Shown here piece after piece: positions 63,868 through 64,000 of a stretch of 64,000 nt of DNA. The translations under genes and the position numbers were made by a program. Source of the DNA: Chenopodium formosanum (taxonomy: Eukaryota; Streptophyta; Magnoliopsida; Caryophyllales; Amaranthaceae); contig CM044871.1 in the NCBI GenBank assembly GCA_024500155.1, forward strand, positions 36,310,228 through 36,374,227, in the 5' to 3' direction. Every line of letters begins with the position of its first letter. Positions within the stretch are counted from its first letter, which is position 1. The notes under the pieces are model-generated. The model saw only the letters and a program-made list of their open reading frames with translations. It did not search any database and had not been told where the DNA came from.

Positions 63868-64000
63868 ATGTCTCAGAATTTTGATAATACATTGCGTGAC
63901 TGGTCTTATTCTTTGACCAATGCTGAAAAAAGAGAGTTAGAATTATTTCATGTCAGGGGTTTGCTAGCCCTGCGACATGTAGCTATTGAACATGATTTTC
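63868..64000 (+). CDS. Second antisense ORF of Tat D, 5' end (DUF7745-like)
   Basis: The first 44 codons read MSQNFDNTLRDWSYSLTNAE, then KRELELFHVRGLLALRH and VAIEHDF, and run off the window. The pattern W-x2-SLT-x3-(K/R)-x-EL-x-(F/L)-FH, later D-F, matches the start of the Tat B antisense ORF (FIREWCRSLTAKERKELDFF, DLDIDF). It is therefore likely the same protein family, again antisense to pol. Confidence 0.55.
   Translation, partial: MSQNFDNTLRDWSYSLTNAEKRELELFHVRGLLALRHVAIEHDF

Larger units (their letters stand above)
56484..64000 (-). mobile_element. Tat/Ogre-type element D, 3' part
   Basis: This is a minus-strand element. Its 3' LTR (56484-58192) is preceded on the minus strand by a PPT at 58193-58206. 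Further into the element are tandem repeats, palindrome clusters and two genes on the plus strand, antisense to the element. Its pol must lie right of the window. It inserted into LINE B. The LTR shares the layout and several motifs with the other Tat LTRs but is clearly diverged. Confidence 0.8.

Overview
This window is from the nuclear genome of a flowering plant, probably a eudicot, and almost all of it is nested transposable elements. No intact host gene, tRNA, rRNA, CRISPR array or bacterial signature is visible. The evidence for a plant is Tat/Ogre, Athila and Sirevirus-type LTR retrotransposons with plant tRNA primer sites (Arg, Asp, initiator Met), L1-type plant LINEs with DUF4283 first ORFs, CACTA and Mutator-like DNA elements, and exon fragments of five typical plant genes. 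Most TE genes carry stops or frameshifts.

Layout. 1-7542: 5' LTR and PBS of a minus-strand Tat/Ogre element, split by a minus-strand LINE with a 13-bp target duplication. 7543-9998: a broken Athila-like LTR, a short spacer and one end of a CACTA element. 9999-19546: a decayed plus-strand Athila element (LTR, gag, pro, RT, RNase H, IN, extra 3' ORF) without its 3' LTR. 19547-23525: two Tat/Ogre LTRs in opposite orientation, forming a large inverted repeat. 23526-25647 and 40133-41010: TE-poor sequence that looks like an old tandem duplication, cut by two insertions 11 bp apart. The first insertion is a 10.2-kb minus-strand Sirevirus-type Copia element (25648-35837, TSD TACTC, LTRs about 98.3% identical). 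The second is a 4.3-kb non-autonomous CACTA element (35849-40129, TSD AAT).

41014-42668 is a second non-autonomous CACTA element and 43208-43712 a Mutator-like MITE. 44719-51003 is a decayed plus-strand Tat element (RT, degenerate RNase H, second RNase H, IN) with an antisense 3' ORF. 51004-56483 is a plus-strand LINE, broken by a 2.8-kb solo LTR (TSD ACTGG). 56484-64000 is the 3' LTR and 3' internal half of another minus-strand Tat element, carrying two plus-strand (antisense) genes: a spliced plant-mobile-domain pseudogene and the start of a second ORF.

The most interesting items are three. (1) The CACTA element at 35849-40129 carries exons of at least five unrelated host genes in one orientation with splice sites kept: pyruvate dehydrogenase E1-alpha, a VIM/ORTHRUS SRA protein, a receptor-like kinase, an auxilin-like J protein and a 2-alkenal reductase. 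(2) In the last Tat element, clusters of a CGTG-N-CACG palindrome precede a TATA box at the LTR promoter and at both antisense genes. (3) In the Athila element, an LTR-promoter-like segment recurs inside the element just before its extra 3' ORF.
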